Below, one piece after another: positions 52,477 to 60,063 of a stretch of 64,000 nt of DNA. Below the pieces are notes generated by a model. The model searched no databases, had not been told where the DNA came from, and saw nothing but the letters and a program-made list of their open reading frames with translations. The stretch comes from Bacillota bacterium (GTDB taxonomy: Bacteria > Bacillota > Clostridia > Lachnospirales > Lachnospiraceae). The position numbers and the translations under genes were made by a program. The DNA lies in contig JAEYFP010000026.1 of the NCBI GenBank assembly GCA_023402845.1, forward strand, positions 12,745 to 76,744. Reading direction: 5' to 3'. How positions within the stretch are numbered: position 1 is the first letter of the stretch; every line of letters begins with the position of its first letter.

Positions 52477-52483
52477 GGGCTTT
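52458..52483 (-). terminator. Rho-independent terminator after the P-type ATPase gene
   Basis: Minus strand AAAGCCCTT, a seven-base loop, AAGGGTTTTT: a nine-pair stem (one G-T pair) ending in a run of Ts. It lies 37 bases after the ATPase stop codon. Its loop and 5' arm contain the -35 box of the next operon. Confidence 0.65.
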
Positions 52484-52519
52484 CCTAAAAACAAAAAGAA
52501 TGGGGCAGACAAACCAGCC

Positions 52520-54595
52520 TTATGACAGCAGATTCTGCATGCTTTTCAGGCTTATGGTAAGCGTAGAGGTGTTATGCAGCAGCGCGGAAGTCGTGGGCTG
52601 TATGACTCCGCCGATACCAAGCAGGAGCAGGCCGCTGTTAAATCCGACAATGCTTCGGTAATTTCTGTCAATTCTTTTTACCAGTCCATTGCTGACAGCC
52701 TTCAGGGTGACAATTTCGTACAGGCTGTCAGCCCCGATTGTGATATCCGCAATTTCTCTGGCAATTTCAGCTCCGTCACTGATGGCAATTCCCACATCCG
52801 CCGCCGATAATGCCGGCGAATCATTAATTCCGTCGCCCACCATAATGACCTTTCTGCCCAGCGCCTTTTCTTTTTCTATATAATTTGCCTTATCCTCGGG
52901 CAGTACCTCCGAATAATATTCATCCACGCCTATTTTTGCGGCAATGGCACGTGCGGTGCGCTCACTGTCTCCGGTCATCATTACTATCTTCTGAATACCG
53001 GCTCTTTTCAGGGAATTAATCACTGCGGCAGCTTCCTCTCTCAGCGGATCTTCAATACAGATCACGGCCGCAAGAACTCCTTCTACGGCCAGATAGAGAT
53101 GTGTATACTCCGTCGGCAGCTCCCGAAACCGATCTGTCATCTGCGGCGGAACCGTACACTTCTCATCCTCAAATACAAAGTGATGGCTTCCGATCACCGC
53201 CCTCTTCCCTTCTATTACTGTGGATATCCCATGGGCAACGATGTATTCCACCTTCGAATGCTTCTCTTCATGAATCAGATTCTTATTCTTTGCCGCCTCC
53301 ACGACCGCCTTTGCCATCGAATGCGGAAAATGCTCTTCCATACATGCGGCAATGCGCAGCAGCTCATCCGGTTCCTCTCCATTGAAGGACAGAACCTCGG
53401 CCACTGTCGGATGCGCTCTGGTAAGCGTGCCTGTTTTATCAAACACAACCGTATCCGCTGCAGCCACCGCTTCCAGATACTTTCCGCCCTTTACGGTGAT
53501 GTTATAAAGACTCGCTTCCCTGATTGCGGATAAAACAGAAATCGGCATTGCGAGTTTTAATGCGCAGGAAAAATCCACCATTAAAACAGAAAGTGCCTTT
53601 GTTGTATTTCCTGTCAGCAGATAAGTCAATACCGTGCCAAACAGAGTATACGGCACAAGCCGGTCTGCAAGATGCTCTGCTTTTGATTCCAGAGAAGATT
53701 TTAATTTTTCAGACTCTTCGATCATTTTCACAATCTTTTCAAATCTGCCGCTGCCGCCGACAGCTTGCACACACAAGGTTAAATCACCTTCTTCTATTAC
53801 GGTTCCCGCATAGACATAGCCCCCCGCGCTTTTTTGCACAGGCAGAGACTCTCCCGTCAAAGAAGCCTGATTAACCGTAGCCTCTCCCGCAACCACCGTC
53901 CCGTCAAAAGGAATGATATTCCCCATATGGACAATAACCTCGTCGCCTTCCTTTACCTCGGAAGCAAAAACCAGCACCTCCCGTCCCCCGCAATTAACCC
54001 ATACCCTGTCGATATTCAACGACATGCTTCTTGCAAGGTCATCCACTGATTTTTTATGAGTCCATTCCTCCAGCAGCTCTCCGATGCCCAGCAAAAACAT
54101 GATGGAAGCAGCCGTATTGTAATCGTTTCTAAAAACTGAAACACCGATCGCTGTCGCATCAAGTACCGGTACTTCCAGTCTGCCCTTTGCCAGCGCGGCG
54201 AGTCCGTGCCAAACATATTTTATGGATCTGAACGTCGTAATACAGGCCCTGACCGGATAGGGGACAAACAACTTGTTGACCGCCCTCAGCAGCACCTTGC
54301 TTACTAACTTCTCCCAGTAGCAGGAGTTTAATTCACGCCCTGAATTTTGAAGAAATATGGATGGTACGTCCGCTTTCTGATAGGAAAACGCCTTCAGCAG
54401 ACGAATCAGATCTTCCCTGTCCCCAATGTAACAAATGGCCGCATCCTGCGACCGTTCATAGACCTTTACAGACGTAACATACTTATTTCTGCTCAAATAA
54501 TAATAAAGCGTGTCCGCTTCACGACAGGTCATCCTGTTTTGAAGCACATGAATACGCATCCGCCCTCTGATTTCATGCCTTATGATAAATCTCAC
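52520..54595 (-). CDS. P1B-type heavy-metal translocating ATPase with SCA in place of CPC
   Basis: A 691-residue P-type ATPase. Residues 1-75 form an HMA-like region without a CxxC site. Further on come SLTGESLPVQK (actuator), VDFSCALKLAMPISV in the key membrane helix, VVFDKTGTLT with the phosphorylated aspartate, EEHFPHSMAKAVVEA in the nucleotide domain, and VGDGINDSPALSAADVG. The usual CPC metal site is Ser-Cys-Ala. It probably exports a metal, but which one cannot be inferred. The start is a GTG that overlaps the previous stop (GTGA). Operon partners are a DUF6110-like protein and a microprotein, with a Fur-family gene upstream. Confidence 0.87.
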   Translation of the reverse strand: MRFIIRHEIRGRMRIHVLQNRMTCREADTLYYYLSRNKYVTSVKVYERSQDAAICYIGDREDLIRLLKAFSYQKADVPSIFLQNSGRELNSCYWEKLVSKVLLRAVNKLFVPYPVRACITTFRSIKYVWHGLAALAKGRLEVPVLDATAIGVSVFRNDYNTAASIMFLLGIGELLEEWTHKKSVDDLARSMSLNIDRVWVNCGGREVLVFASEVKEGDEVIVHMGNIIPFDGTVVAGEATVNQASLTGESLPVQKSAGGYVYAGTVIEEGDLTLCVQAVGGSGRFEKIVKMIEESEKLKSSLESKAEHLADRLVPYTLFGTVLTYLLTGNTTKALSVLMVDFSCALKLAMPISVLSAIREASLYNITVKGGKYLEAVAAADTVVFDKTGTLTRAHPTVAEVLSFNGEEPDELLRIAACMEEHFPHSMAKAVVEAAKNKNLIHEEKHSKVEYIVAHGISTVIEGKRAVIGSHHFVFEDEKCTVPPQMTDRFRELPTEYTHLYLAVEGVLAAVICIEDPLREEAAAVINSLKRAGIQKIVMMTGDSERTARAIAAKIGVDEYYSEVLPEDKANYIEKEKALGRKVIMVGDGINDSPALSAADVGIAISDGAEIAREIADITIGADSLYEIVTLKAVSNGLVKRIDRNYRSIVGFNSGLLLLGIGGVIQPTTSALLHNTSTLTISLKSMQNLLS

Positions 54596-54873
54596 AATGC
54601 ACCTTCGGTTCCTTCATCCACCACAGCTTCATTCGAAGCCCTGTCTTCATTGATTTGCTGTGCTTCTGCGTAAATATCCTCCGCATTTTCCTGAAGCGTT
54701 GTCGCGGTCTTCATCACACATTCCTTGGCTCTTAATACCGCTGCAGTACAGCTTGTGTATACCTTTTTTGCATCCTTACCCGATAATATTTTAATTCCGG
54801 CCGTCCCAAACAACACTCCGGCAGCAAAAATCCCTGTTTTCTTTAAATCAACATTTTTTAAACAATCCAACAT
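54592..54873 (-). CDS. DUF6110-like small protein
   Basis: A 93-residue protein: a glycine-rich membrane or membrane-associated helix (TGIFAAGVLFGTAGIKILSG), then an amphipathic helical tail (KVYTSCTAAVLRAKECVMKT and AEDIYAEAQQINED). I recall this as DUF6110, a family repeatedly found next to this kind of P-type ATPase in gut Clostridia. Two cysteines in the helix might touch metal. It overlaps the ATPase GTG by four bases and has GGGAGGT before its ATG. A helper or chaperone role for the ATPase is inference. Confidence 0.78.
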   Translation of the reverse strand: MLDCLKNVDLKKTGIFAAGVLFGTAGIKILSGKDAKKVYTSCTAAVLRAKECVMKTATTLQENAEDIYAEAQQINEDRASNEAVVDEGTEGAL

Positions 54874-54901
54874 CCTATGTACCTCCCTTTCCCTTCTCTT
54901 T

Positions 54902-54982
54902 TCAATTGTGCTTGTATCCGGTATAAACGGTCATAAAAAAGCAAACCACCATCGCCCATGCCCAGAATTTATGATTTTTCAT
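54902..54982 (-). CDS. 26-residue membrane microprotein (DUF6219-like)
   Basis: A short ORF encoding MKNHKFWAWAMVVCFF and then MTVYTGYKHN. A single hydrophobic helix sits between a basic start and a basic end. AAGGAG lies nine bases before the ATG, and the predicted operon promoter ends about 36 bases upstream. I recall very similar proteins (DUF6219) in Lachnospiraceae. It is the first gene of the ATPase operon. Probably a membrane subunit or regulator of the ATPase; that role is inferred. Confidence 0.72.
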   Translation of the reverse strand: MKNHKFWAWAMVVCFFMTVYTGYKHN

Positions 54983-55018
54983 TCGTGAATTCTCCTTCCA
55001 GCTAAGGGTTATTGTTTT

Positions 55019-55047
55019 ATTATAGCCTTGAAAACCGTTTATTTCCA
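55019..55047 (-). promoter_or_regulatory. Promoter of the metal-ATPase operon
   Basis: Minus strand TGGAAA (55047-55042), 17-base spacer, TATAAT (55024-55019). Perfect -10, four of six at -35, ideal spacing. It reads into the 26-residue microprotein, the DUF6110-like gene and the ATPase. Confidence 0.65.
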
Positions 55048-55059
55048 GACGCTTTTCTC

Positions 55060-55485
55060 TTATTGATAAAATTTATCAATAATTTCTTGATTTTCTATGT
55101 ATCCGCAAGCACGCAGTCCGCTTTTTATAACCTCGTTCCACTTCTTTTGGGAAAGTTCTATGACAGTTTTGTCATCTAATTCAATCCTGCAGGCAGTATT
55201 GGGGTTCTGAACCTCCCCGCAGGCAATCCGGTACATATTCCTTCTGCTGATCGCGCCGATCTCCTCCAGAATATTAATCATCCGATAGACCGTTGCCGCA
55301 CCTATATTCTGGTTCCTTTTTGAGGCCTGATAAAAAATCTCCTTGCAGCAGGAGCATTCGTCTTCCAATATAATATCCAACAGCATACGCCTTTGCTTAG
55401 TAATTCGAAACCCTCGCTCCTTCAGGCTCCTGAGGACATTTTCTCTTTTCATTCTTGTTCTTTGATAGCCCGCGGAATCAATCAT
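55060..55485 (-). CDS. Fur-family metalloregulator lacking histidines
   Basis: A 141-residue protein with the Fur winged-helix: VLRSLKERGFRITKQRRMLL and GAATVYRMINILEEIGAISR. The dimerisation domain follows, but where Fur proteins carry their histidine-rich metal site this one has RNMYRIACGEVQNPNTACRI. The whole chain contains no histidine, and the C-terminal CxxC pair is absent. Metal could bind through cysteines (SCCKEIF, ACGE, TACR, ACGY), or the protein may sense something else. It probably controls the ATPase operon downstream. AAAAGGTG precedes the ATG. Confidence 0.82.
   Translation of the reverse strand: MIDSAGYQRTRMKRENVLRSLKERGFRITKQRRMLLDIILEDECSCCKEIFYQASKRNQNIGAATVYRMINILEEIGAISRRNMYRIACGEVQNPNTACRIELDDKTVIELSQKKWNEVIKSGLRACGYIENQEIIDKFYQ
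55062..55080. promoter_or_regulatory. Perfect 9-1-9 palindrome, candidate Fur-family operator
   Basis: ATTGATAAA-A-TTTATCAAT is a perfect palindrome of 19 bases, 14 bases upstream of the -35 of the ATPase promoter. Its core, TGATAAA-N-TTTATCA, differs from the classic 7-1-7 Fur box TGATAATNATTATCA by one base per arm. It also encodes the end of the regulator gene, so it could be partly coincidental. Confidence 0.5.
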
Positions 55486-55532
55486 CCGAACACACCTTTT
55501 CCTTTTCTATGTATGCAACGCTTCCTGTGGTT

Positions 55533-55561
55533 AGTATATTCTAACATTTATTAGTTGTCAA
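55533..55561 (-). promoter_or_regulatory. Consensus promoter of the fur-like gene
   Basis: Minus strand TTGACA (55561-55556), 17-base spacer, TATACT (55538-55533). The -35 is perfect. An imperfect palindrome, TTAGAATATACTAA, covers the -10 and could serve autoregulation. Confidence 0.75.
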
Positions 55562-55762
55562 TAATGCTTTTGCCTACATTTTAGGAAAGTGTAAATGCAG
55601 TCAATACTTTTCTATTGAGTTGTGTGATAAAACAATGGAATTCGATAGAAAATAGTATTTTATGACAATAGATTCCAGAAATTGTCGAACACTTTATGTT
55701 TTCTTATCTAATAATCTGTGCTACGATAATTTTGTGCTGTAATATGGAAGGGGGAAATAATA

Positions 55763-56089
55763 ATGCTATGTGGATGGCTATCTCCTGTGGGAAGCTTCTA
55801 TCCATGCGGACCTTATGGACATGTTGATTTAGCAAACGAACTTGCAAAAGAGCATTATTCTGATTTGTCCTGTTCAATATGTGAGGATGATTTTCTTTTG
55901 CAAAATCAGTGGATGAAATTATTTTGTGACGGAATCGTAATCGGGGATTTTATTCATCTTACACCATCTGCGCCTGTAAAGTTGATTACCGATGAGCAAA
56001 TTCACTTTATTACCAAGCAGCATTATCGCTTATCACAAAAGCAGGAGCGCTGCCTGAGTATGTACCTGGAAGCGGAAACACTCCTCTGA
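55763..56089 (+). CDS. Small orphan protein of unknown function
   Basis: A 108-residue soluble protein with five cysteines. The N-terminus GWLSPVGSFYPCGPYGHVDL recalls small Firmicutes proteins that start GW(I/L)SPxGxFYxC and are often on mobile or variable regions; I know no function for them. The strong ribosome site (GAAGGGGG) and its isolation between two minus-strand units indicate a real gene. No convincing promoter was seen in the AT-rich 200 bases before it. The stop codon lies within the terminator hairpin. Confidence 0.68.
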   Translation: MLCGWLSPVGSFYPCGPYGHVDLANELAKEHYSDLSCSICEDDFLLQNQWMKLFCDGIVIGDFIHLTPSAPVKLITDEQIHFITKQHYRLSQKQERCLSMYLEAETLL

Positions 56090-56106
56090 TTTCCAGAGGA
56101 GTGTTT
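56076..56106. terminator. Bidirectional terminator hairpin
   Basis: AAACACTCCTCTG, loop ATTTC, CAGAGGAGTGTTT: a perfect 13-pair stem between two convergent genes. T-runs on either side are short. The left arm includes the stop codon of the plus-strand gene. Confidence 0.6.
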
Positions 56107-56110
56107 AGAT

Positions 56111-57796
56111 TTAACCTATTTGCAGCAATTGCTCCACAACTTCCTTCAAATGCTGTGTCAATTTTGTATTTTCCTGATAGTCTACCGGACAGTCAACAAT
56201 ACATACCTTACCCGATTGAAATGCATCCTGCAGTATTTCTGACAGGTCCTCAGCCTTCTTTACACAGTATCCTTTTGCATGCATGCTTTCCGCCAGCTTT
56301 GTAAAATCCGGATTATTAAAATCCACAAAACAGGATTTCCCGAAACGATCCTCCTGCTTCCATTTAATCAATCCGTAGCTGTTGTCACGCATAACCAGCA
56401 CCACAATCGGAACCCGCATCCGCACAGCCGTTTCAATTTCCTGACAATTCATCATAAATCCACCATCACCGACGATTGCCAGAACTCTCCTTTCCGGATA
56501 TACCATTTTAGCGGCAATCGCTCCGGGAACCGCAATTCCCATTGCAGCAAATCCGTTGGAAATCAGGCACGTATTCGGCATATAACAGTGATAGTGTCTG
56601 GAAATCCACATCTTATGTGCTCCGACATCGGATACCACAATGTCTTCTTTATCCATGACCTGCCTGACATCGTATAAAATCTTCTGCGGCTTCATCGGGC
56701 AGGAGCTGTCCTTCGAATATGCTTCATATTCGTCATACAGCATCTTTTTCATGTGCAGGGCTTCTTCCGGCTCCGCATTTTTATGGCATCTTCTTCTGAT
56801 TTTCCCTAGGGAGTCACTGATATCCCCGATCACCTCTGTTTCCGGCTGATACAGCTTGTTTACATGGGCCGGTCTGGTATCTATATGAATAATCGAATGG
56901 TTATCTGATAAATTCCACTTATTCGGCGCAAATTCCACAATATCATAGCCTATGGCAATAATCAGATCCGCCTTTTCCAGAAGCACATTCTGGTAATCTT
57001 TCTGCGGAATTCCGATCGTCCACATAGAATACGGATTGTCAAAGGCAAGGATTCCCTTTGCCATCATTGTATTGACCACAGGTATTTTCAATTCATTTGC
57101 AAATTGCGTCAATGCCTTTGAGGCTTTATCCCGGACAGCGGAATGTCCCACCAGAATCACCGGATTTTCAGCCTGAAAAATAGCGGCGGCAGCATGTTCA
57201 ATGCTCTCTAAATCCGCATATTCTTTCGTAGGCCTCCCTGCTGTAATCAGCTTTTGCGAAACACCTTCCGGAACGATTTCTTTTGCGATGTCTTCCGGAA
57301 GATCAATATGGGTTGCCCCCGGTTTCTCGGATTCGGCATATTTAAATGCCAGTCTGACAATTTCCTGAACCGATTCCGGGCGCATGATCATTTTGGTTCT
57401 TTTTGTAATAGGCTTAAACAAAGCTTCCAAATCCAGATATTGATGGGAAGTCAGATGCATTTTATCCGTTCCAACCTGTCCCGTAATCGCAACGAGCGGA
57501 GCTCCGTCGCTGTTTGCATCCGCCACCCCGGTAATCAGGTTCGTCGCCCCCGGGCCAAGTGTGGACAGGCAGACACCGGCCCTGCCTGTCAATCTTCCGT
57601 AAATGTCGGCCATAAATGCGGCCCCCTGCTCGTGCCGCACTGTAACAAATTGAATGGTGGAATCCTCCAATGCTTTCATGACATCCAGATTTTCTTCTCC
57701 CGGGATTCCAAAAATATAGGTCACTCCTTCATGCTCCAGACCCTTGATAAGCATTTTGGCAACATTCCACGTTTTTTCCTCAGATTGTATACTCAT
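56111..57796 (-). CDS. Acetolactate synthase-like ThDP enzyme
   Basis: A 561-residue thiamine-diphosphate enzyme of the acetolactate synthase/glyoxylate carboligase group. YIFGIPGEENLDVMKAL opens the fold. VRHEQGAAFMADIYGRLTG holds the glutamate that activates the cofactor; ITKRTKMIMRPESVQEIV and IGIPQKDYQNVLLEKADLII follow. The ThDP and magnesium motif is VGDGGFMMNCQEIETAVR to DNSYG. No regulatory small subunit is nearby, as for catabolic enzymes. As last gene of an operon with an RraA-like and two amidase-like proteins, it may work on pyruvate or a 2-oxo acid from that pathway. Confidence 0.82.
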   Translation of the reverse strand: MSIQSEEKTWNVAKMLIKGLEHEGVTYIFGIPGEENLDVMKALEDSTIQFVTVRHEQGAAFMADIYGRLTGRAGVCLSTLGPGATNLITGVADANSDGAPLVAITGQVGTDKMHLTSHQYLDLEALFKPITKRTKMIMRPESVQEIVRLAFKYAESEKPGATHIDLPEDIAKEIVPEGVSQKLITAGRPTKEYADLESIEHAAAAIFQAENPVILVGHSAVRDKASKALTQFANELKIPVVNTMMAKGILAFDNPYSMWTIGIPQKDYQNVLLEKADLIIAIGYDIVEFAPNKWNLSDNHSIIHIDTRPAHVNKLYQPETEVIGDISDSLGKIRRRCHKNAEPEEALHMKKMLYDEYEAYSKDSSCPMKPQKILYDVRQVMDKEDIVVSDVGAHKMWISRHYHCYMPNTCLISNGFAAMGIAVPGAIAAKMVYPERRVLAIVGDGGFMMNCQEIETAVRMRVPIVVLVMRDNSYGLIKWKQEDRFGKSCFVDFNNPDFTKLAESMHAKGYCVKKAEDLSEILQDAFQSGKVCIVDCPVDYQENTKLTQHLKEVVEQLLQIG

Positions 57797-57805
57797 GACG
57801 ATCTG

Positions 57806-58543
57806 TTACCTACTTTCCGCCTGAAATTCTTTAGTCAGAAAATCTAGGATTCTATCTATCGCCTTTTCAACAATCTGTTCTCCCTTTTCCCTGGTTGCGG
57901 CAGAGGCCATACCCAGGATTCCGCTCTTTGTGTATTCGGAAAAGTCTTCATAGGTAATAAAATCAGGATACGGATTATCAAATAAGCTTTCCTGATCTTC
58001 AATTTTCTCCTTCACAACAAGATCCTCTCTTAAATACAGCATGCAGGAGGTCCCAACCTCACTTGCATGCCCGTGCGCTTTTTCGCCTTCAAAATCCGCA
58101 ATTCCGACGCTGATCGGTTTTACAAATCTCCACCAGTCTATCTGCGCACACAAGAACCCGCGATCGGTCAGTTTTTCACAGATATGTTCTATCAGACTCA
58201 CATTCGTCACATGAGAGTTAAAGAAAAAGAATTTTTTATAGCCCCATTTAATGAGACTTTCACAAATATCCATCAAATAATTTTCAAAGCTTTCGGGTCT
58301 TGCTACCATGGTTCCCGGAAACTCATCCAAACATTTGGAATCTCCGACCGTAATGCTCGGTCCGATCAGCAGCTTCAATTTTTCCGCAATCCGTTTTGAT
58401 ACTTCTTCACAGACAATAATGTCAGAACCAAGCGGAAGGTGAGGCCCGTATACTTCCGTCGCCCCGATAGGGATTACAGCAATATCCGTCTCCTTTCTTA
58501 ACTCGTCAAATTCCATCCATGTCATTTCTTTTATCGTTTTCAT
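57806..58543 (-). CDS. Creatininase-family amidohydrolase, altered metal motif
   Basis: A 245-residue creatininase-family protein. IPIGATEVYGPHLPLGSDII is the signature, but the metal-binding histidine of the usual ExHGxHLP motif is tyrosine here (EVYGPHLP). FFNSHVTNVSL and AHGHASEVGTSCML carry the other expected ligands. Family members open cyclic amides or lactones; creatinine itself is unlikely. The related inositol-catabolic hydrolase IolN may share this variant (from memory, unchecked). AGAGGAAG precedes the ATG. Confidence 0.8.
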   Translation of the reverse strand: MKTIKEMTWMEFDELRKETDIAVIPIGATEVYGPHLPLGSDIIVCEEVSKRIAEKLKLLIGPSITVGDSKCLDEFPGTMVARPESFENYLMDICESLIKWGYKKFFFFNSHVTNVSLIEHICEKLTDRGFLCAQIDWWRFVKPISVGIADFEGEKAHGHASEVGTSCMLYLREDLVVKEKIEDQESLFDNPYPDFITYEDFSEYTKSGILGMASAATREKGEQIVEKAIDRILDFLTKEFQAESR

Positions 58544-58555
58544 TTTCTTCCTCTT

Positions 58556-59221
58556 CTAAAATAGTAATAATTTATTAATATGTTCTTTTACATCTGCCTC
58601 AACCAACTGATTAATATTGCATAACTCAGAAACCTTCATCCCCTGCTTCAGCTTTTGTTTCCATTCGATCTCTTCCCTGTCATCCGCCTCGGCAAATTCT
58701 ACATATTTCCAGCATTCCTCCACCGAAAGACAAATCACTCCGTCCGCATCTCCAAAAACAATATCCCCCGGTACGACAGATAAACCTCCGCAGGAAACCG
58801 GAATATGATAAGCACCTCCCAGTCCGAGAAATCTTGTGGTAACGACAGAAATTCCCTTCGAAAATACGGGAAATGCCATTTCTTTTATGGCAAGGGAATC
58901 CGTAGCCGGTCCGTCCACGACGATTCCCGCCAAACCAAGCGATTTAGCTGCCGAAACTACGATTTCCCCACAGCAGGCAAATGTCGAGTCACCGCCTCTG
59001 TCAATCACAATTACCGAGCCTTTCGGTGCCCGTTCCATCGCATAATACAGCATTGCGGAATCATCCGCATGCAGCTGCACGGTAAAAGCCGGTCCCACCA
59101 TTTTAACCTGTTCAAACACAGGCTTGATTTCAGGCGACATATATCCGCTTTCAATATAATGTCCGATCTGCGCCGGTGAGGTCTTCGCCATTCGCTCTTT
59201 CAATTCTTCGGTAAATATCAT
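58556..59221 (-). CDS. RraA-like family protein
   Basis: A 221-residue protein of the RraA/HMG-aldolase fold. GPAFTVQLHADDSAMLYYAM, VIDRGGDSTFACCGEIVVSA and PGDIVFGDADGVICL are all typical. In aldolases of the family, GxxRD provides arginine for pyruvate and aspartate for the metal. Here the segment reads VVDGPATDSLAI, so the arginine is threonine. It may therefore not be a 4-hydroxy-4-methyl-2-oxoglutarate aldolase. Overlaps the amidase gene by four bases. Confidence 0.8.
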   Translation of the reverse strand: MIFTEELKERMAKTSPAQIGHYIESGYMSPEIKPVFEQVKMVGPAFTVQLHADDSAMLYYAMERAPKGSVIVIDRGGDSTFACCGEIVVSAAKSLGLAGIVVDGPATDSLAIKEMAFPVFSKGISVVTTRFLGLGGAYHIPVSCGGLSVVPGDIVFGDADGVICLSVEECWKYVEFAEADDREEIEWKQKLKQGMKVSELCNINQLVEADVKEHINKLLLF

Positions 59222-60063
59222 AAATCTTCCTCCCGGTAAAATTTTATATTTTGACTTGTCAGATGATAAAGATCCTCACGGATATTATGAAGCGACGGAA
59301 CCTGCCTGCGTATTTGATCAATATATTCCAGATCAATTTCTGCATAAATAAGCTGTTCTCTGTCGCTTGCTTTTGCAATTACCGTTCCCCACGGATCAAT
59401 GACCATGGATTTCCCGTATGCCAAGAATTCCGGCTTCTGTCCGATCTGTCCGGGTGCTATGATATAACAACTGTTTTCTATCGCTCTTGCGCGAAGCAGT
59501 GCTTCCCAATGATCCTTCCCCGTATTCATCGTAAAATCTGCGGGAACGCAAATAACCTGCGCGCCGTTTTTAGCCATCAATCTGAACATTTCCGGAAAAC
59601 GCATATCATAGCAAATCGCCATTCCTATTTTACCGAGTTTTGTTTCACAGACTGTAATTGTTTCTCCCGGGCTTGTCTCATCTGACTCCCGATAGCTTAC
59701 GCCGTCATCCAGACTGATATCAAACATATGCAGCTTACTGTATTTCCCGATCAATTTCCCTTTCGGACTGAACAGAATGCTTGTATTGGCCGGCTTCCTT
59801 CCCTCTTTTTTTTCCGTAATGCTTCCGCAATGAATGTAAATTTCATTTTCCTTTGCACATTGTTCAAAGAAATCGGTAATTTTTCCGGGAACCGGATTTG
59901 CGTTTCCGGGATAATCTGTCCCGATATATTCCGAATTCTCGGGAAACAGGATCATGGCTGCCCCATTTTTTGCGGCTTCCCGTATCATGTCTTTCATTTT
60001 TATCATATTGCCAAAGCTGTTTTTATCCGAATCAATCTGTGCCACTGCAGCCTTGTATTTCAT
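59218..60063 (-). CDS. Carbon-nitrogen hydrolase (nitrilase superfamily, Nit2-like amidase)
   Basis: A 281-residue amidase. The catalytic triad is visible: glutamate in MILFPENSEYIG, lysine in YSKLHMFDISLDDG, cysteine in GMAICYDMRFPEMF. The HMFDI context is that of Nit1/Nit2 enzymes, which hydrolyse omega-amides of dicarboxylic acids or deaminated glutathione. AGGGGGAG precedes the ATG; it overlaps the MerR gene by 32 bases and the RraA gene by four, so regulator and enzymes are co-transcribed. Confidence 0.86.
   Translation of the reverse strand: MKYKAAVAQIDSDKNSFGNMIKMKDMIREAAKNGAAMILFPENSEYIGTDYPGNANPVPGKITDFFEQCAKENEIYIHCGSITEKKEGRKPANTSILFSPKGKLIGKYSKLHMFDISLDDGVSYRESDETSPGETITVCETKLGKIGMAICYDMRFPEMFRLMAKNGAQVICVPADFTMNTGKDHWEALLRARAIENSCYIIAPGQIGQKPEFLAYGKSMVIDPWGTVIAKASDREQLIYAEIDLEYIDQIRRQVPSLHNIREDLYHLTSQNIKFYREEDL

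Noticed and set aside
55670..55697. Spaced inverted repeat GACAAT...ATTGTC
   Set aside because: Short arms with an 11-base gap in AT-rich DNA; likely chance without a second copy.
55600..55755. Possible promoter for the plus-strand 55763 gene, such as TTGTCG with a TATCTA box 17 bases later
   Set aside because: Only four and three consensus matches, and several equally weak alternatives exist in this AT-rich stretch.
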